From Novosphingobium mathurense (GTDB lineage Bacteria > Pseudomonadota > Alphaproteobacteria > Sphingomonadales > Sphingomonadaceae), in assembly GCF_900168325.1 (NCBI RefSeq), contig NZ_FVZE01000007.1, forward strand, positions 1 through 64,000: a DNA stretch of 64,000 nt, read 5' to 3'. Each line of letters starts with the position of its first letter. Positions within the stretch are counted from its first letter, which is position 1. Below, piece by piece: positions 28,151-36,661 of this stretch. The position numbers and the translations under genes are program-made. Below the pieces are notes generated by a model. That model worked only from the letters and a program-made list of their open reading frames with translations, searched no databases and had not been told where the DNA came from.

Positions 28151-28663
28151 TCAGAGGACGAGGTGGCGCTCGACGTGCGAGCGCTCGCGCGGCCTCTGGA
28201 GGTTAAAGACGGGGACGGCGTGGCTGGTGGCGATGCGCAGCGCCTGGCCAGTGCCGCCCGAAGCCTCGCCGTCGGCGGTCCAGCACAGCACGAATTCAGC
28301 AGGGCTATCGAGGCTCACCCCCAGCACCTGGAACACGTTGCGGGTGTGGAGCGCCTGGACGAACGCCGAGAGCCCGGCGAAGGCCGGATGGTGCGCGGCG
28401 GCGATGATGCGCGCCCTGCACCAGAGCTCGGCGCCGAGCACATCGGGATGGAACTCGCTTGGCGAACCGCGCCAGCCTACCGCCGGCAGGAAGATCTGCG
28501 CGTCGCGGCCCGCCCCGCGTTCGAACGCGCTGTCGGCGCCCATCGCGTGGCCCGAGCGCAGGACATAGCCGCGCTTGGTGAGCGCGAAGGCGGCGCGGGT
28601 CATCAGGCTGAGCACTTCGGGCGGCGTGGCGCGCGCACCGATACCGGCATAGAAGCGAGGCAT
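28151..28663 (-). CDS. SLOG-like (DprA/Rossmann-type) protein
   Basis: A 170-residue protein starting MPRFYAGIGARATPPEVLSL with GYVLRSGHAMGADSAFERGA, the GxGxR...GxxSGxAxGAD pattern of SLOG/DprA-like Rossmann domains seen in phage and plasmid proteins. The C-terminal FVLCWTADGEASGGTGQALR supplies a second Gly-rich strand-loop. The fold suggests nucleotide or nucleotide-sugar ligand binding. A G-rich tract lies 35 nt upstream of the ATG. It is the second SLOG-type protein in the window besides the DUF2493 protein at 15934-16989. Confidence 0.75.
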   Translation of the reverse strand: MPRFYAGIGARATPPEVLSLMTRAAFALTKRGYVLRSGHAMGADSAFERGAGRDAQIFLPAVGWRGSPSEFHPDVLGAELWCRARIIAAAHHPAFAGLSAFVQALHTRNVFQVLGVSLDSPAEFVLCWTADGEASGGTGQALRIATSHAVPVFNLQRPRERSHVERHLVL

Positions 28664-28698
28664 GGACTTGGACTCCCTTTAGGAACGCCCAGCTCCAG

Positions 28699-28710
28699 CC
28701 CCCTCCCCTT
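28699..28710 (-). promoter_or_regulatory. G-rich upstream motif (copy 1)
   Basis: AAGGGGAGGGGG on the - strand, 35 nt upstream of the SLOG-like gene and touching the stop codon of the previous gene. One of at least six similar tracts. Confidence 0.5.
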
Positions 28711-29116
28711 ACCCGCTGTCGGCGGCAGCTACAGTGGCGGGGCCGTAGGCGGCGACCACGTTGCGGAAGGGGCGCATGACAGCGCGCGAGCCCTCGTAGG
28801 TCACCGGCTGCGGAAATCCCGCCGCGATCCAGGTAGCGGGTTCGACAAGATCGTCGAACCAGGCCTGCGCGTCTTCCGGCAAGGGCAGCTCCCCCGAGAC
28901 CAACCACAAGGTCCGGTATGTCCCGAAATCATGGACATTGGCGACCAGCGCAAAGCCGAGCGGCAGCGGCGGCTCGCCGTTGAGGGCAATGATCGCGGCC
29001 TTGTAGGCGAGCAGTTCGAGGGTCTTGGCCGCGGCGAAGTCGGAGCATGACCCAAGCTGTGCGCAGGGCTCATCGGCGGGACCGGCGCCGAGTTCGAAGA
29101 TCCGGTGCCGGCTCAT
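28709..29116 (-). CDS. Conserved hypothetical protein
   Basis: A 135-residue protein starting MSRHRIFELGAGPADEPCAQ, with AAKTLELLAYKAAIIALNGE and LVANVHDFGTYRTLWLVSGE. ATG 29116 overlaps the stop of the upstream gene (ATGA), so a longer ORF reaching 29149 is not needed. Three genes (29905, 29454, 29116) are joined by overlaps and form one operon. No known domain. The G-rich tract that precedes the next gene begins at its stop codon. Confidence 0.6.
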   Translation of the reverse strand: MSRHRIFELGAGPADEPCAQLGSCSDFAAAKTLELLAYKAAIIALNGEPPLPLGFALVANVHDFGTYRTLWLVSGELPLPEDAQAWFDDLVEPATWIAAGFPQPVTYEGSRAVMRPFRNVVAAYGPATVAAADSG

Positions 29117-29454
29117 CGCGCGGCCTCCTCTGGGCCATCCGGGTACCACGCGAGTTCCACCGCGTCCGGATGGGCGGCATCGAACTCGGCGATGCGCGCA
29201 TGGGTAATAAGGCCCGCACGATCCGCGAGCCCGACATAGCCGCCGTAGAAGCGGCCACCGGCATGGACGAACTGGGCATGGACGTCGTCACACACTGCCT
29301 CGGTGATGAAGAAGCCCGGCACGCCCGCGATGTGCGCCGGCGGCAGGACGCCGAGCATGTCGTCGAAGAAGGCTTCGGTCACCCGCGATAGCGGGAAGCG
29401 GGCGAGCACTGCCTCGCGCGAGGCGGCCAACAGGGCCCCATCAGCTACGGTCAT
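29113..29454 (-). CDS. Conserved hypothetical protein
   Basis: A 113-residue acidic protein (MTVADGALLAASREAVLARF; GFFITEAVCDDVHAQFVHAG; GGYVGLADRAGLITHARI). Its start overlaps the upstream gene by 14 nt and its stop overlaps the downstream start, so it is the middle gene of a coupled three-gene unit. The family is not recognised. Confidence 0.6.
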   Translation of the reverse strand: MTVADGALLAASREAVLARFPLSRVTEAFFDDMLGVLPPAHIAGVPGFFITEAVCDDVHAQFVHAGGRFYGGYVGLADRAGLITHARIAEFDAAHPDAVELAWYPDGPEEAAR

Positions 29455-29905
29455 CGCTCGCCCCTCCGGTCACCACGAAGGCCGGAATAGTCAGTTCGGC
29501 GCGGGCCATCTCGCGCTTGAGATCGCGCAGCCGCGTGAAGCTGTTGATCCACGACGGGGGGAAGAGGACGTACTCGTCTTCGCTCGCCGTGTAGTCGCGC
29601 ATCGGGCCTTGCCCGTCGAACACGATGATCTCGGGGAGATAGGCGCCGAGACAGCCACCCGACCAGCGGCGGAACGGCAGGCCGTGCTCGGCGCAGAAGG
29701 CGTCGATGTCGGGGATATGCCCGCCATTTAGCTCGGTGCCGTAGAGCTCGAGCGGCTCGCCTTCGGGCAATGTTGCGGGATCGAAGGGTTCGCCGTCCCA
29801 CTCGGTGCGAAGGTCATAGTCGGCCGCGTGCGCAGCGAAAGCTTCGAGATGTTCGCGCGGCAGTGCGCCGCCGATGGTGATGTGAACGGGGGCTCGGTCG
29901 CCCAT
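29441..29905 (-). CDS. Conserved hypothetical protein
   Basis: A 154-residue protein, first gene of the coupled unit, starting MGDRAPVHITIGGALPREHL, with DAFCAEHGLPFRRWSGGCLG and a C-terminal DLKREMARAELTIPAFVVTG. A G-rich tract lies 42 nt upstream, directly after the stop of the SRAP gene. No domain assigned; similar small genes accompany DUF736/DUF3768 genes on related plasmids. Confidence 0.6.
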   Translation of the reverse strand: MGDRAPVHITIGGALPREHLEAFAAHAADYDLRTEWDGEPFDPATLPEGEPLELYGTELNGGHIPDIDAFCAEHGLPFRRWSGGCLGAYLPEIIVFDGQGPMRDYTASEDEYVLFPPSWINSFTRLRDLKREMARAELTIPAFVVTGGASDDRS

Positions 29906-29947
29906 GGGCTTAGGTCCTTTCGCTTGGGTCTGATCCGACCGGCGAAG

Positions 29948-29959
29948 CCCCCCTCCCCT
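29948..29959 (-). promoter_or_regulatory. G-rich upstream motif (copy 2)
   Basis: AGGGGAGGGGGG on the - strand between the SRAP stop codon and the three-gene unit starting at 29905. Confidence 0.5.
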
Positions 29960-30579
29960 CAGCTTGACGTCGCCGCGGACCTACCTGCCACCCAGCGTTC
30001 GGTTGTGCGATCGACGGCGAGTTCACTGGAACAGGTCTGGCATAGCGAGAAGGCTTCAGCGGGCGTGCCCGCGAGCCACTGCTCCCAGTTTTCTCGGGCG
30101 AGGACGACGGGCATACGGTCGTGTACGTCGGCCATCTGCGGGCAGCCATCCACCATGACCATCGAATAGGCTGCGCCCCACTCCTCGGTCGGGCGCCACA
30201 GCCCGGCAACGGCAAAGACCTCTTCGCCCGCCAGCGAGTACCAGGTCCGGGTCATCTGGCCCTTGATGCCCTCGGCCTCGGCCCAGGCGGTGACCGGAAT
30301 CAGGCAGCGGCGGCGCTCAAAACTTGGGCGCCAGAATGCAGTGCTGAGCTTGTCCTCGCGCGCGTTGTTGACGGGCTTGGGCTTGAGTGTCTGCCCGTTC
30401 TTGCCTTTGAGCGCGAGCGGGAAGCCCCAGGTCATCACCCGCGTCTCGCCCTCGGCGACAACCAGGCCGGGATAGCCCGGGTAGACCTCGGCGGCGAAGT
30501 TCGCGCCCGCGCCGCTGCGCGCGCCGAACAATCGGGCGATTTCCGCAGAGGCCTTGGTCATGCGGTACAAATTGCACAT
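29959..30579 (-). CDS. SRAP-domain protein (HMCES/YedK-like abasic-site shield)
   Basis: A 206-residue SOS-response-associated peptidase-like protein. MCNLYRMTKASAEI places the catalytic Cys at position 2, exposed after Met removal; PVNNAREDKL gives the Asn, and MADVHDRMPVVL the conserved His. Family members bind abasic sites in single-stranded DNA through a covalent Cys2 link. On a conjugative element this would protect incoming single-stranded DNA, a plausible complement to SSB. The N-terminal extension to 30678 is rejected because Cys2 must follow the start. Confidence 0.92.
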   Translation of the reverse strand: MCNLYRMTKASAEIARLFGARSGAGANFAAEVYPGYPGLVVAEGETRVMTWGFPLALKGKNGQTLKPKPVNNAREDKLSTAFWRPSFERRRCLIPVTAWAEAEGIKGQMTRTWYSLAGEEVFAVAGLWRPTEEWGAAYSMVMVDGCPQMADVHDRMPVVLARENWEQWLAGTPAEAFSLCQTCSSELAVDRTTERWVAGRSAATSS

Positions 30580-30676
30580 GCACCGATGCTCGGCGGACCG
30601 CGCTGCCCTGTCAATCGGGACGAGCGGCGGCACCAGCCACCTTGCAAATATGTTCTTCTTATGTTCCATTGCCGGC

Positions 30677-30868
30677 ATGGAACGAATCGATACGTCTGCT
30701 GTCGCTCATGCGATCCTGGACGCCCCGGGCTGGGCGCGGGTCGGGATCACAGCCCCAAGCTCCTGCCTGCGCGAGGATGCCGCGCTCGAGCTTGCGCGCG
30801 TGATCGCCGATGCAGTCGATGCGCCGGTCAGCGCACCTCCCCCAGAACAGTCGACCCTACCGCTCTGA
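30677..30868 (+). CDS. Small conserved protein (DUF6771-like)
   Basis: A 63-residue protein from ATG 30677: MERIDTSAVAHAILDAPGWA with SSCLREDAALELARVIADAV. The sequence resembles a family of short conserved proteins of sphingomonads annotated as DUF6771; the assignment is from memory of the motif. It is divergent from the SRAP gene and convergent with the gene at 30880. Role unknown. Confidence 0.7.
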   Translation: MERIDTSAVAHAILDAPGWARVGITAPSSCLREDAALELARVIADAVDAPVSAPPPEQSTLPL

Positions 30869-30879
30869 AGGACGCCAGT

Positions 30880-31236
30880 TCAGCCCGCCAGACTAGCCAG
30901 TAGCGCCTCGATCTGCGGATCGAGCGGAAATCCGAAACGCCCGGCGATCTCGGCGGCGTGTTCGAAGTCGGCCGCGCTGACGTGGAGCGAGCGGGCGAGG
31001 TCCGCGAGCGTCTCGCCCTCGCGCGGAACGGACAGGGCATGGAGATTCCCGTGCGCCTGCGTCACCGCAAACGGCCAGGTCATGGCGACACCGACCACCT
31101 CCTCGGCAAGCACGACCAGCGTGTCTCCGGTACTGATGGCCACGTCGCACTGGACCGCGTCATAGGCATTACCGGTGCTGGCAAAGGCGTGGTGGCGCCG
31201 GGTGATGAAGGCGAAGCGTTCACTGTCGGTCAGCAT
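30880..31236 (-). CDS. Conserved hypothetical protein
   Basis: A 118-residue protein from ATG 31236 (GGAG upstream): MLTDSERFAFITRRHHAFAS, AVQCDVAISTGDTLVVLAEE and ADFEHAAEIAGRFGFPLDPQ. The longer upstream ORF is unsupported. It is downstream of the DUF736 gene and separated from it by a perfect 13-bp hairpin. No domain recognised. Confidence 0.6.
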   Translation of the reverse strand: MLTDSERFAFITRRHHAFASTGNAYDAVQCDVAISTGDTLVVLAEEVVGVAMTWPFAVTQAHGNLHALSVPREGETLADLARSLHVSAADFEHAAEIAGRFGFPLDPQIEALLASLAG

Positions 31237-31270
31237 GTCTGGTCTCCGGGTATCCCCATGCAAATGAAGA

Positions 31271-31309
31271 GGCGGAACGCCGGGCGGGGGGCAGTGCCGG
31301 CGTTCCGCC
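31271..31309 (-). terminator. Intercistronic hairpin after DUF736
   Basis: GGCGGAACGCCGG (31271-31283) pairs perfectly with 31297-31309 across a 13-nt loop, 35 nt upstream of the next start. There is no T run, so it may be an mRNA-stabilising or attenuating hairpin rather than a full terminator. Confidence 0.5.
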
Positions 31310-31397
31310 TCAGGCCGCGCGGGGGGCTTATCCGCGGCCTTTGCACGTTGACGGGGACCCGCTTGGGGTCCCCGCCGGTTGGAGTTGGACTTGCCGA

Positions 31398-31916
31398 TCA
31401 AGCGTCGACGAGGGGCGGCAGCGCGCCATCGTGTTCGGCGCCGTCCTTAGCACCCACCCGGCCGCGCTTGGCAGGCGGGGTCGCGGTGCTGTCGCCCAGA
31501 CCGTCGCCGGCCTGCTCCGCGCCGCGGTCGCCGCCGGCATCGTCGGCCGGGAACATGTCGCTCTCGCCGTATTCGGACGCACCGAGCTGGGTGTTCCGGC
31601 GGCGCGGACGCTGCCAGGCGATCGCCATGGTGCCATCCTCGCGCGGAAAAGCGGCGATGTAGAGCGGCTGCGCCATCGAGGGGTCGTCGATCTTGCCCTG
31701 GTAGAAGCTCTCGCCGGTCGCGTTCGAGGAGAGTTCGAAGAGCGCCCCGACGATCACCCAGCGGCGCTGGTCGTTGAGCGCGACGATCTCGTAGCGGGGC
31801 GCGCGCGGGTTGCTGGAGGTCACCGGCCGCAGGCCGATGGTGCGGGTGATGGTGAGCGTTTCGACAGAGCCGATCAGCTGGCCGTTGGCGTTCTTGCGGA
31901 TTTCACCGATGTTCAT
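31398..31916 (-). CDS. DUF736 family protein
   Basis: A 172-residue protein whose first 100 residues are a DUF736 domain (MNIGEIRKNANGQLIGSVET, IGLRPVTSSNPRAPRYEIVA, IAAFPREDGTMAIAWQRPRR), a compact beta fold common on alphaproteobacterial plasmids. The C-terminal 65 residues are a disordered acidic, Gly-rich tail ending LPPLVDA. ATG 31916 has GGAGA upstream. A copy of the G-rich motif precedes it by 60 nt. It marks the left edge of a defence cargo block. Confidence 0.88.
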   Translation of the reverse strand: MNIGEIRKNANGQLIGSVETLTITRTIGLRPVTSSNPRAPRYEIVALNDQRRWVIVGALFELSSNATGESFYQGKIDDPSMAQPLYIAAFPREDGTMAIAWQRPRRRNTQLGASEYGESDMFPADDAGGDRGAEQAGDGLGDSTATPPAKRGRVGAKDGAEHDGALPPLVDA

Positions 31917-32409
31917 GGACGTTCTCCTGGGTGGATCGATTGCGACCGAACCCCTTGTTCGATCACTCACTTCCCACCCCCCTTCCCTCCCGGCCGTCAG
32001 GCCGAAGCTGCGGGCTTTGCCCGCAGGGTACTCAGACCACCGAAGCAGTGATTTCAAAGCACGAGTTCGACGAACAGCCAATGACGAGGATTGGAGACAC
32101 TCCCGAACGTCATCATTGAAGAGTGCATATCTGAAAAGCGGTCGCTCTGGGCAGCGAACCAGTGAGTCAAATTTTCGCCCCTACCCGCATCGATTGTCGC
32201 TTCTTTCTTGCTTCCGCGATACCGTTGATCGATCAGGAGGACCGATCGGTAACGGCGTAGCTGCAACGAAGCAGGCTCTTTCTTGCTCGATTTAAGGCGA
32301 TAGAAAAATGTGCCTTCCGTTTCGATACTGCATTTCTAGAGTATCGCGTACGCGCTACTACGGGCTCGCCTGAAATCCTGAAGGTTTTTCGATTGTTGCG
32401 ACCTCGCTC
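31917..32409. other. Divergent intergenic region at the left edge of the defence block
   Basis: No supported ORF. It contains the G-rich motif at 31977-31990, a perfect CTGCGGGC-TTT-GCCCGCAG hairpin at 32008-32026, and from about 32040 a less GC-rich stretch that should carry the promoter of the hamA-like gene. The change in composition near 32040 may mark the junction between backbone and cargo. Confidence 0.4.
31977..31990 (-). promoter_or_regulatory. G-rich upstream motif (copy 3)
   Basis: GGAGGGAAGGGGGG on the - strand, 60 nt upstream of the DUF736 gene. Confidence 0.45.
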
Positions 32410-33207
32410 ATGACCCTGACGCTTGTCCCGATTGATCACGGCGAACTCTGCCACGGCTGGGCATGGACTGTTGACGATGAGGATGTGCTCGCAGATCGCG
32501 TCGCCCGCATCGTCCTGGGCCAATATCGTCATGTCGCAAAGATCTTGAGCGGCGTGGGCGTACCTGGACCGGCCGCCAATGCCGAGCAGGCAAACGCTGC
32601 CATCAAGCAGCTGACGCTCGCGGAGGGGAGCGATCCCTGGCACCGTGACGGTTGGCTCTTCCAGGCGATCTCATGGATCGCAGCCCATCAGCAGCCGTCG
32701 GCCTCGCTCACGCGCATGCCGCACATCCGCAAGGCCGATAAAGGGTTTGACGGCTTGCAACTGGAACTCAACGAAACCGGTACCGCGATCACTGCGGTCG
32801 TTGTTTTTGAGGACAAGGCCACCGACAACGCACGTGACACGATCCGCGACGATGTCTGGCCAGGCATCGTCGCCTTGGAAAAAGGCGAGCGGCTGAACGA
32901 GCTCAGCCAGGAGGTGAGCGGCATGCTCGACGCGCGCTCCGCCGTCGACCCCGAATTCGATCTCGATTCCGCCATCGCCAACACGCTCTGGCACGATGCC
33001 CGGCGCTACCGCGTCAGCATTACGATCGGCGACACGCACAATGATGCTTCGGCGCGTGCCAAGCTGTTCAAGGGATTTGATGACAGCGCGCCGGGTGCAG
33101 CCGCGCGCCGTCGCGCCGACACCATCTATCTGCCGGCGCTGCGCAACTGGATGGCCGGCTTCTCAGCCCGCGTGATCATCAAAATCAAGGCGATCGCCGA
33201 TGTTTGA
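32410..33207 (+). CDS. hamA: HamA-like nuclease effector (Hachiman-type defence)
   Basis: A 265-residue protein. Its centre has the look of a PD-(D/E)XK nuclease: Asp115 in KGFDGLQLEL, then Glu134 and Lys136 in AVVVFEDKAT, followed by a long helix (GERLNELSQEVSGML). In Hachiman systems HamA (DUF1837) is a small nuclease effector held inactive by the helicase HamB. Here the helicase gene follows with an 8-nt overlap, matching that order and coupling. The overall sequence is not a close match to the HamA I remember, so a related two-gene helicase/nuclease system is possible. Confidence 0.65.
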   Translation: MTLTLVPIDHGELCHGWAWTVDDEDVLADRVARIVLGQYRHVAKILSGVGVPGPAANAEQANAAIKQLTLAEGSDPWHRDGWLFQAISWIAAHQQPSASLTRMPHIRKADKGFDGLQLELNETGTAITAVVVFEDKATDNARDTIRDDVWPGIVALEKGERLNELSQEVSGMLDARSAVDPEFDLDSAIANTLWHDARRYRVSITIGDTHNDASARAKLFKGFDDSAPGAAARRRADTIYLPALRNWMAGFSARVIIKIKAIADV

Positions 33208-36200
33208 TCCGACCACCGCAGCGTTGATCCGCGCGGCGCCGCCGCTCGAAGGGCTCGACCTCGACAATCTTCCCAAGCGGCTGACCGAAGCCTTTGCCGA
33301 TATCGTCTCAGCGCGCATTCGGCTGCGCGGCGCGCCGGCGGACGCCGAAGACGAAGCGCTGGTCGCAACCGTGACCGAGCTGCGCCGCATCGCCGCGGCG
33401 CACGAAACCTATGCCGCCTTGCTGCCCGACCGCGAAAACCGCGCCTCAGCCGCCTTCGTCGCAGCTTCCGCACATCAGGCTATCTCGCTGGCGCTCCGCA
33501 ACGCGCAAGCGACCAGTCATGTGGACATGGCAGCGGTAAGTTCCGACGTCTGCGCAACCTTGCTGTTTCTCCTGGCGGAAGCCCATGCAGATGCCTCCGA
33601 GGCCGCCAAGCGGATCGTGCCTGCAGCCGATGCCGTGCCGATCGAGCGAGCGCTGCTGCTCGCGATCCGCAGCCTGGCGCAAGGGCGGCTCGGCGAGATC
33701 GTCGCCGACGATGAGCCGGAGATCGATATCGACGGCGATGATCTTGGCTTGCGGGCGCTCGATGCGCTCCGATTGCTGCTTCTGCGCGGGGTAACCAACC
33801 TCGCCCGGCAGTTACGTCTGCGCGTCGACCTCGCGCCCGAGGCCGGCGGTGTTGTTCCTGCGAGCCAGCTTTTCGCGCAAGTGCGAGGCTTGGCGAGCGA
33901 ACCTATCGATGGTGCCGGCGTGGCAGGGGAGACGCTGCTAAGCCTCTATCCCGGTCCATTGCACCTCGCCAATCTGCTGCTCGGGCTCGAGGGCGACCTT
34001 CTCGGCACGGCGCTCAGCCGCATTCCGACGCCGAGCGGGGTTGACGAAAACGGCTGGTGGCAAACGCTCCGCCGCATGGCCCGGCAGCGCCCTTATCTCT
34101 GGCGCAATCACCGGGAAGCGATCGAAAAGGGCTATCTCGAGCAAGGCGTATCGTCTGCGATAAGCTTTCCGACCGGCGGCGGCAAATCGACGCTCGCCGA
34201 GCTCAAGATCGCAACCGCGCTGCTTCGCGGCGAACGCGTCATCTTTCTGGCACCCACCCATGCCCTTGTCGGACAGACGCAGCGTGCGCTCAAGGGCACT
34301 TTCCAAGACTACAGCATTCTCGCCGATGTCGACGAGGATATCGGTATCGGCGATGTCGTCATGCTCGGCGAAGTCACGGTCATGACGCCCGAGCGTTGCC
34401 TGATGTTATTGTCGGTCGATCCAGACGCCTTCGCCGATCTGGGCCTTATCGTCTTCGACGAATGTCATCTGCTTCACCCGCGTGAGGACGACCGCAGCCG
34501 ACGCGGCCTCGATGCCATGCTCACCATCCTCAACCTGACCCGTGTCGCGCCTGCGGCTGATCTGCTGCTCCTCTCGGCCATGATGAAGAACACGCAGGAG
34601 ATCGCCGGATGGGTTGCCTTCCTGACCGGGCGCCAATGCCTCACGCTTGACCTGAGCTGGAAACCGACACGGCAGGTGCGTGGCTGCGTCGTCTACCCCG
34701 CTGAGCAAATCACTGCACTCAAAGCTGTCCTTGCCCAAGCGCGCATCGACTATCCGGATCACGACAAGCCGCCGGTCGGGGTGAAGAACGCGCTGCTCGC
34801 ACAGCCCTTTGGCCTGTTCAGCCTGCTTCAGACGTGGTCGACCACCGACCGCAGCGACTATGCGCTGCTCCAATTGCACGCTGATAGCAGGCTGCTGTCG
34901 AGCGGCCGGGCTTGGGGAGGAAATTGGTATCTAACCCCCAATGGCAACGAAACCAGCGGCGCAATCGCTGCCGCCGCGGCCAGCGCCGGCATGAAGACAT
35001 TGGTGTTCGTACAAACCACTGTCTTTTGCGAAAGCTGCGTCAAAGGCTACCCCGCGCGCGTCGCCGCCAGCCAGATCGCGCTCAACGAGGACGAGCAGAA
35101 ATGGCGGATCCTCGCCGAGGAGGAAATGGGCGGCGCCGGCTATTGCTATATGAAACTCGCTGCGGACGGGACACTGCGGATGGGGACCGCCAGCCATCAT
35201 GCGCTGCTGTTGCGCGAGGAACGCGAACTGCACGAAAGCCTGTTTCGCCGTCCGGACGGGATCAAAACGCTATTCGCAACCTCGACGCTTGCCCAAGGTA
35301 TGAACCTGCCCAGCGAAGTCGTCATTATCTCCGGCGATAGCCGTTTCGACCCTCAGGCCGATAAGATGCAGAAGCTCGAGGCGCACGAACTGCTGAACGC
35401 CGCAGGGCGAGCAGGACGCGCCGGCGAAGGCGCACAAGGCTTCGTCCTGCTTGTGCCGAGCAAGGTCATCGATTTCGACAATCAGAACAACCAGATCAAC
35501 GGCCATTGGATGGACCTGCAGGCGATCTTCGAGCAGGCCGACCAATGCCTCGTCATCAAGGACCCGCTAAAAGTAGTCCTCGACCGCATTCACGACGGCA
35601 TCACTCAAACCGGCGCTTCGGCCTATCTCCTGAGCAAGCTGCCGTTGGCCGTCGCGGGCACCGAACCCGATCCAGCCGCGGCGTTGCTCAACAGGAGCTT
35701 CAGCGCCTATCGTGCGCTTGTCGCCGCCGACGCCGATTGGTTGAGCACGAGGGTCGCCTCGGCGCTCGCCGCGCGAGCTGCCCTTGATCTCCCCGAACCC
35801 GATCGCTGGATCGAGCAGGTCGCGGGCGCTACCGGACTCTCCGTCGCTTTGCTGCAGCAGATCGTTGAACGGCTCGATGCTGGTGCCTTTTCAGGTACAG
35901 CTCTTGAGGTCGTGACGGTGCTGCTCGACTGGCTTGACGCGCATCCGAGCCACTTGCTCACCCTGGTTCGACCGGAAAGCCTGGAGGAGATGTTCGGCAC
36001 GCCTTATAAAAAGCTGACCGATGATGAAGCGCGCGGAAAGCATGCGTTGTCGTGGCTGCGTAAGCTATGGCCGATATGGATGTCTGGGGTGCCACTGTGC
36101 GAACTCGAGAAGGTCTTTCTCGGGCGCACGAGCAATCTCAAGCAGTGCAAAAATGCCCGCCATTTTGCGTCGCGGCTCGTGCCCGATCTCGCGTTCCTGG

Positions 36201-36511
36201 CAGGCCTTCCCGGACGCCTGCTCGCGGCGCGGCTGCGCGCCGCGGAAGACGAGACGCCCGTCCCTTCGGTTTTGGCGACACTGAGCGGTATCGTCCGCGA
36301 AGGCTGCGACAGCCCTGACAGTCTGGCGGTGCGCATCCATTTGACACGCTCAGTCTCGCGCGTTGCCGCCCGCAAACATTATGACGCCATCCGCCAGCAT
36401 ATTCAGCCGGGCAATTCCAACGAGGGCTTCGACGACACACTGGAGCGAATCCGACATGCCGATCTCGTCGCCAGCTTCACCGACCTAGATGATCTTGATG
36501 GAGATGGTTGA
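33200..36511 (+). CDS. hamB: HamB-like Ski2-type DEAD/DEAH helicase (Hachiman-type defence)
   Basis: An 1103-residue SF2 helicase. The N-terminal 300 residues are helical and of unknown fold. Walker A is FPTGGGKSTLAE (PTGGGKS 324-330), DECH is at 420-423, motif III is LLLSAMM, and the second RecA domain has TLAQGMNLPSEVVIISGDSR and NAAGRAGRAGEGAQGFVLL, typical of Ski2-like enzymes. The C-terminal 350 residues resemble a winged-helix/ratchet region. It would sense foreign or damaged DNA by unwinding and release the nuclease encoded upstream. ATG 33200 overlaps the end of the upstream gene. Confidence 0.75.
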   Translation: MFDPTTAALIRAAPPLEGLDLDNLPKRLTEAFADIVSARIRLRGAPADAEDEALVATVTELRRIAAAHETYAALLPDRENRASAAFVAASAHQAISLALRNAQATSHVDMAAVSSDVCATLLFLLAEAHADASEAAKRIVPAADAVPIERALLLAIRSLAQGRLGEIVADDEPEIDIDGDDLGLRALDALRLLLLRGVTNLARQLRLRVDLAPEAGGVVPASQLFAQVRGLASEPIDGAGVAGETLLSLYPGPLHLANLLLGLEGDLLGTALSRIPTPSGVDENGWWQTLRRMARQRPYLWRNHREAIEKGYLEQGVSSAISFPTGGGKSTLAELKIATALLRGERVIFLAPTHALVGQTQRALKGTFQDYSILADVDEDIGIGDVVMLGEVTVMTPERCLMLLSVDPDAFADLGLIVFDECHLLHPREDDRSRRGLDAMLTILNLTRVAPAADLLLLSAMMKNTQEIAGWVAFLTGRQCLTLDLSWKPTRQVRGCVVYPAEQITALKAVLAQARIDYPDHDKPPVGVKNALLAQPFGLFSLLQTWSTTDRSDYALLQLHADSRLLSSGRAWGGNWYLTPNGNETSGAIAAAAASAGMKTLVFVQTTVFCESCVKGYPARVAASQIALNEDEQKWRILAEEEMGGAGYCYMKLAADGTLRMGTASHHALLLREERELHESLFRRPDGIKTLFATSTLAQGMNLPSEVVIISGDSRFDPQADKMQKLEAHELLNAAGRAGRAGEGAQGFVLLVPSKVIDFDNQNNQINGHWMDLQAIFEQADQCLVIKDPLKVVLDRIHDGITQTGASAYLLSKLPLAVAGTEPDPAAALLNRSFSAYRALVAADADWLSTRVASALAARAALDLPEPDRWIEQVAGATGLSVALLQQIVERLDAGAFSGTALEVVTVLLDWLDAHPSHLLTLVRPESLEEMFGTPYKKLTDDEARGKHALSWLRKLWPIWMSGVPLCELEKVFLGRTSNLKQCKNARHFASRLVPDLAFLAGLPGRLLAARLRAAEDETPVPSVLATLSGIVREGCDSPDSLAVRIHLTRSVSRVAARKHYDAIRQHIQPGNSNEGFDDTLERIRHADLVASFTDLDDLDGDG

Positions 36512-36661
36512 GCGTTTAGTTTGCCGATGCCGCCAAGCGCGCAATGTCGGCGCGCAAATGCCCCCAATGCTCGGGCCTCGGTCCATCCCAGTTCAGAATA
36601 GGCGGGCTCGCCTTAGCCCGTCAGCGCGTGAGGGCCGCATTAGCGATCGACGCGCCGTACT

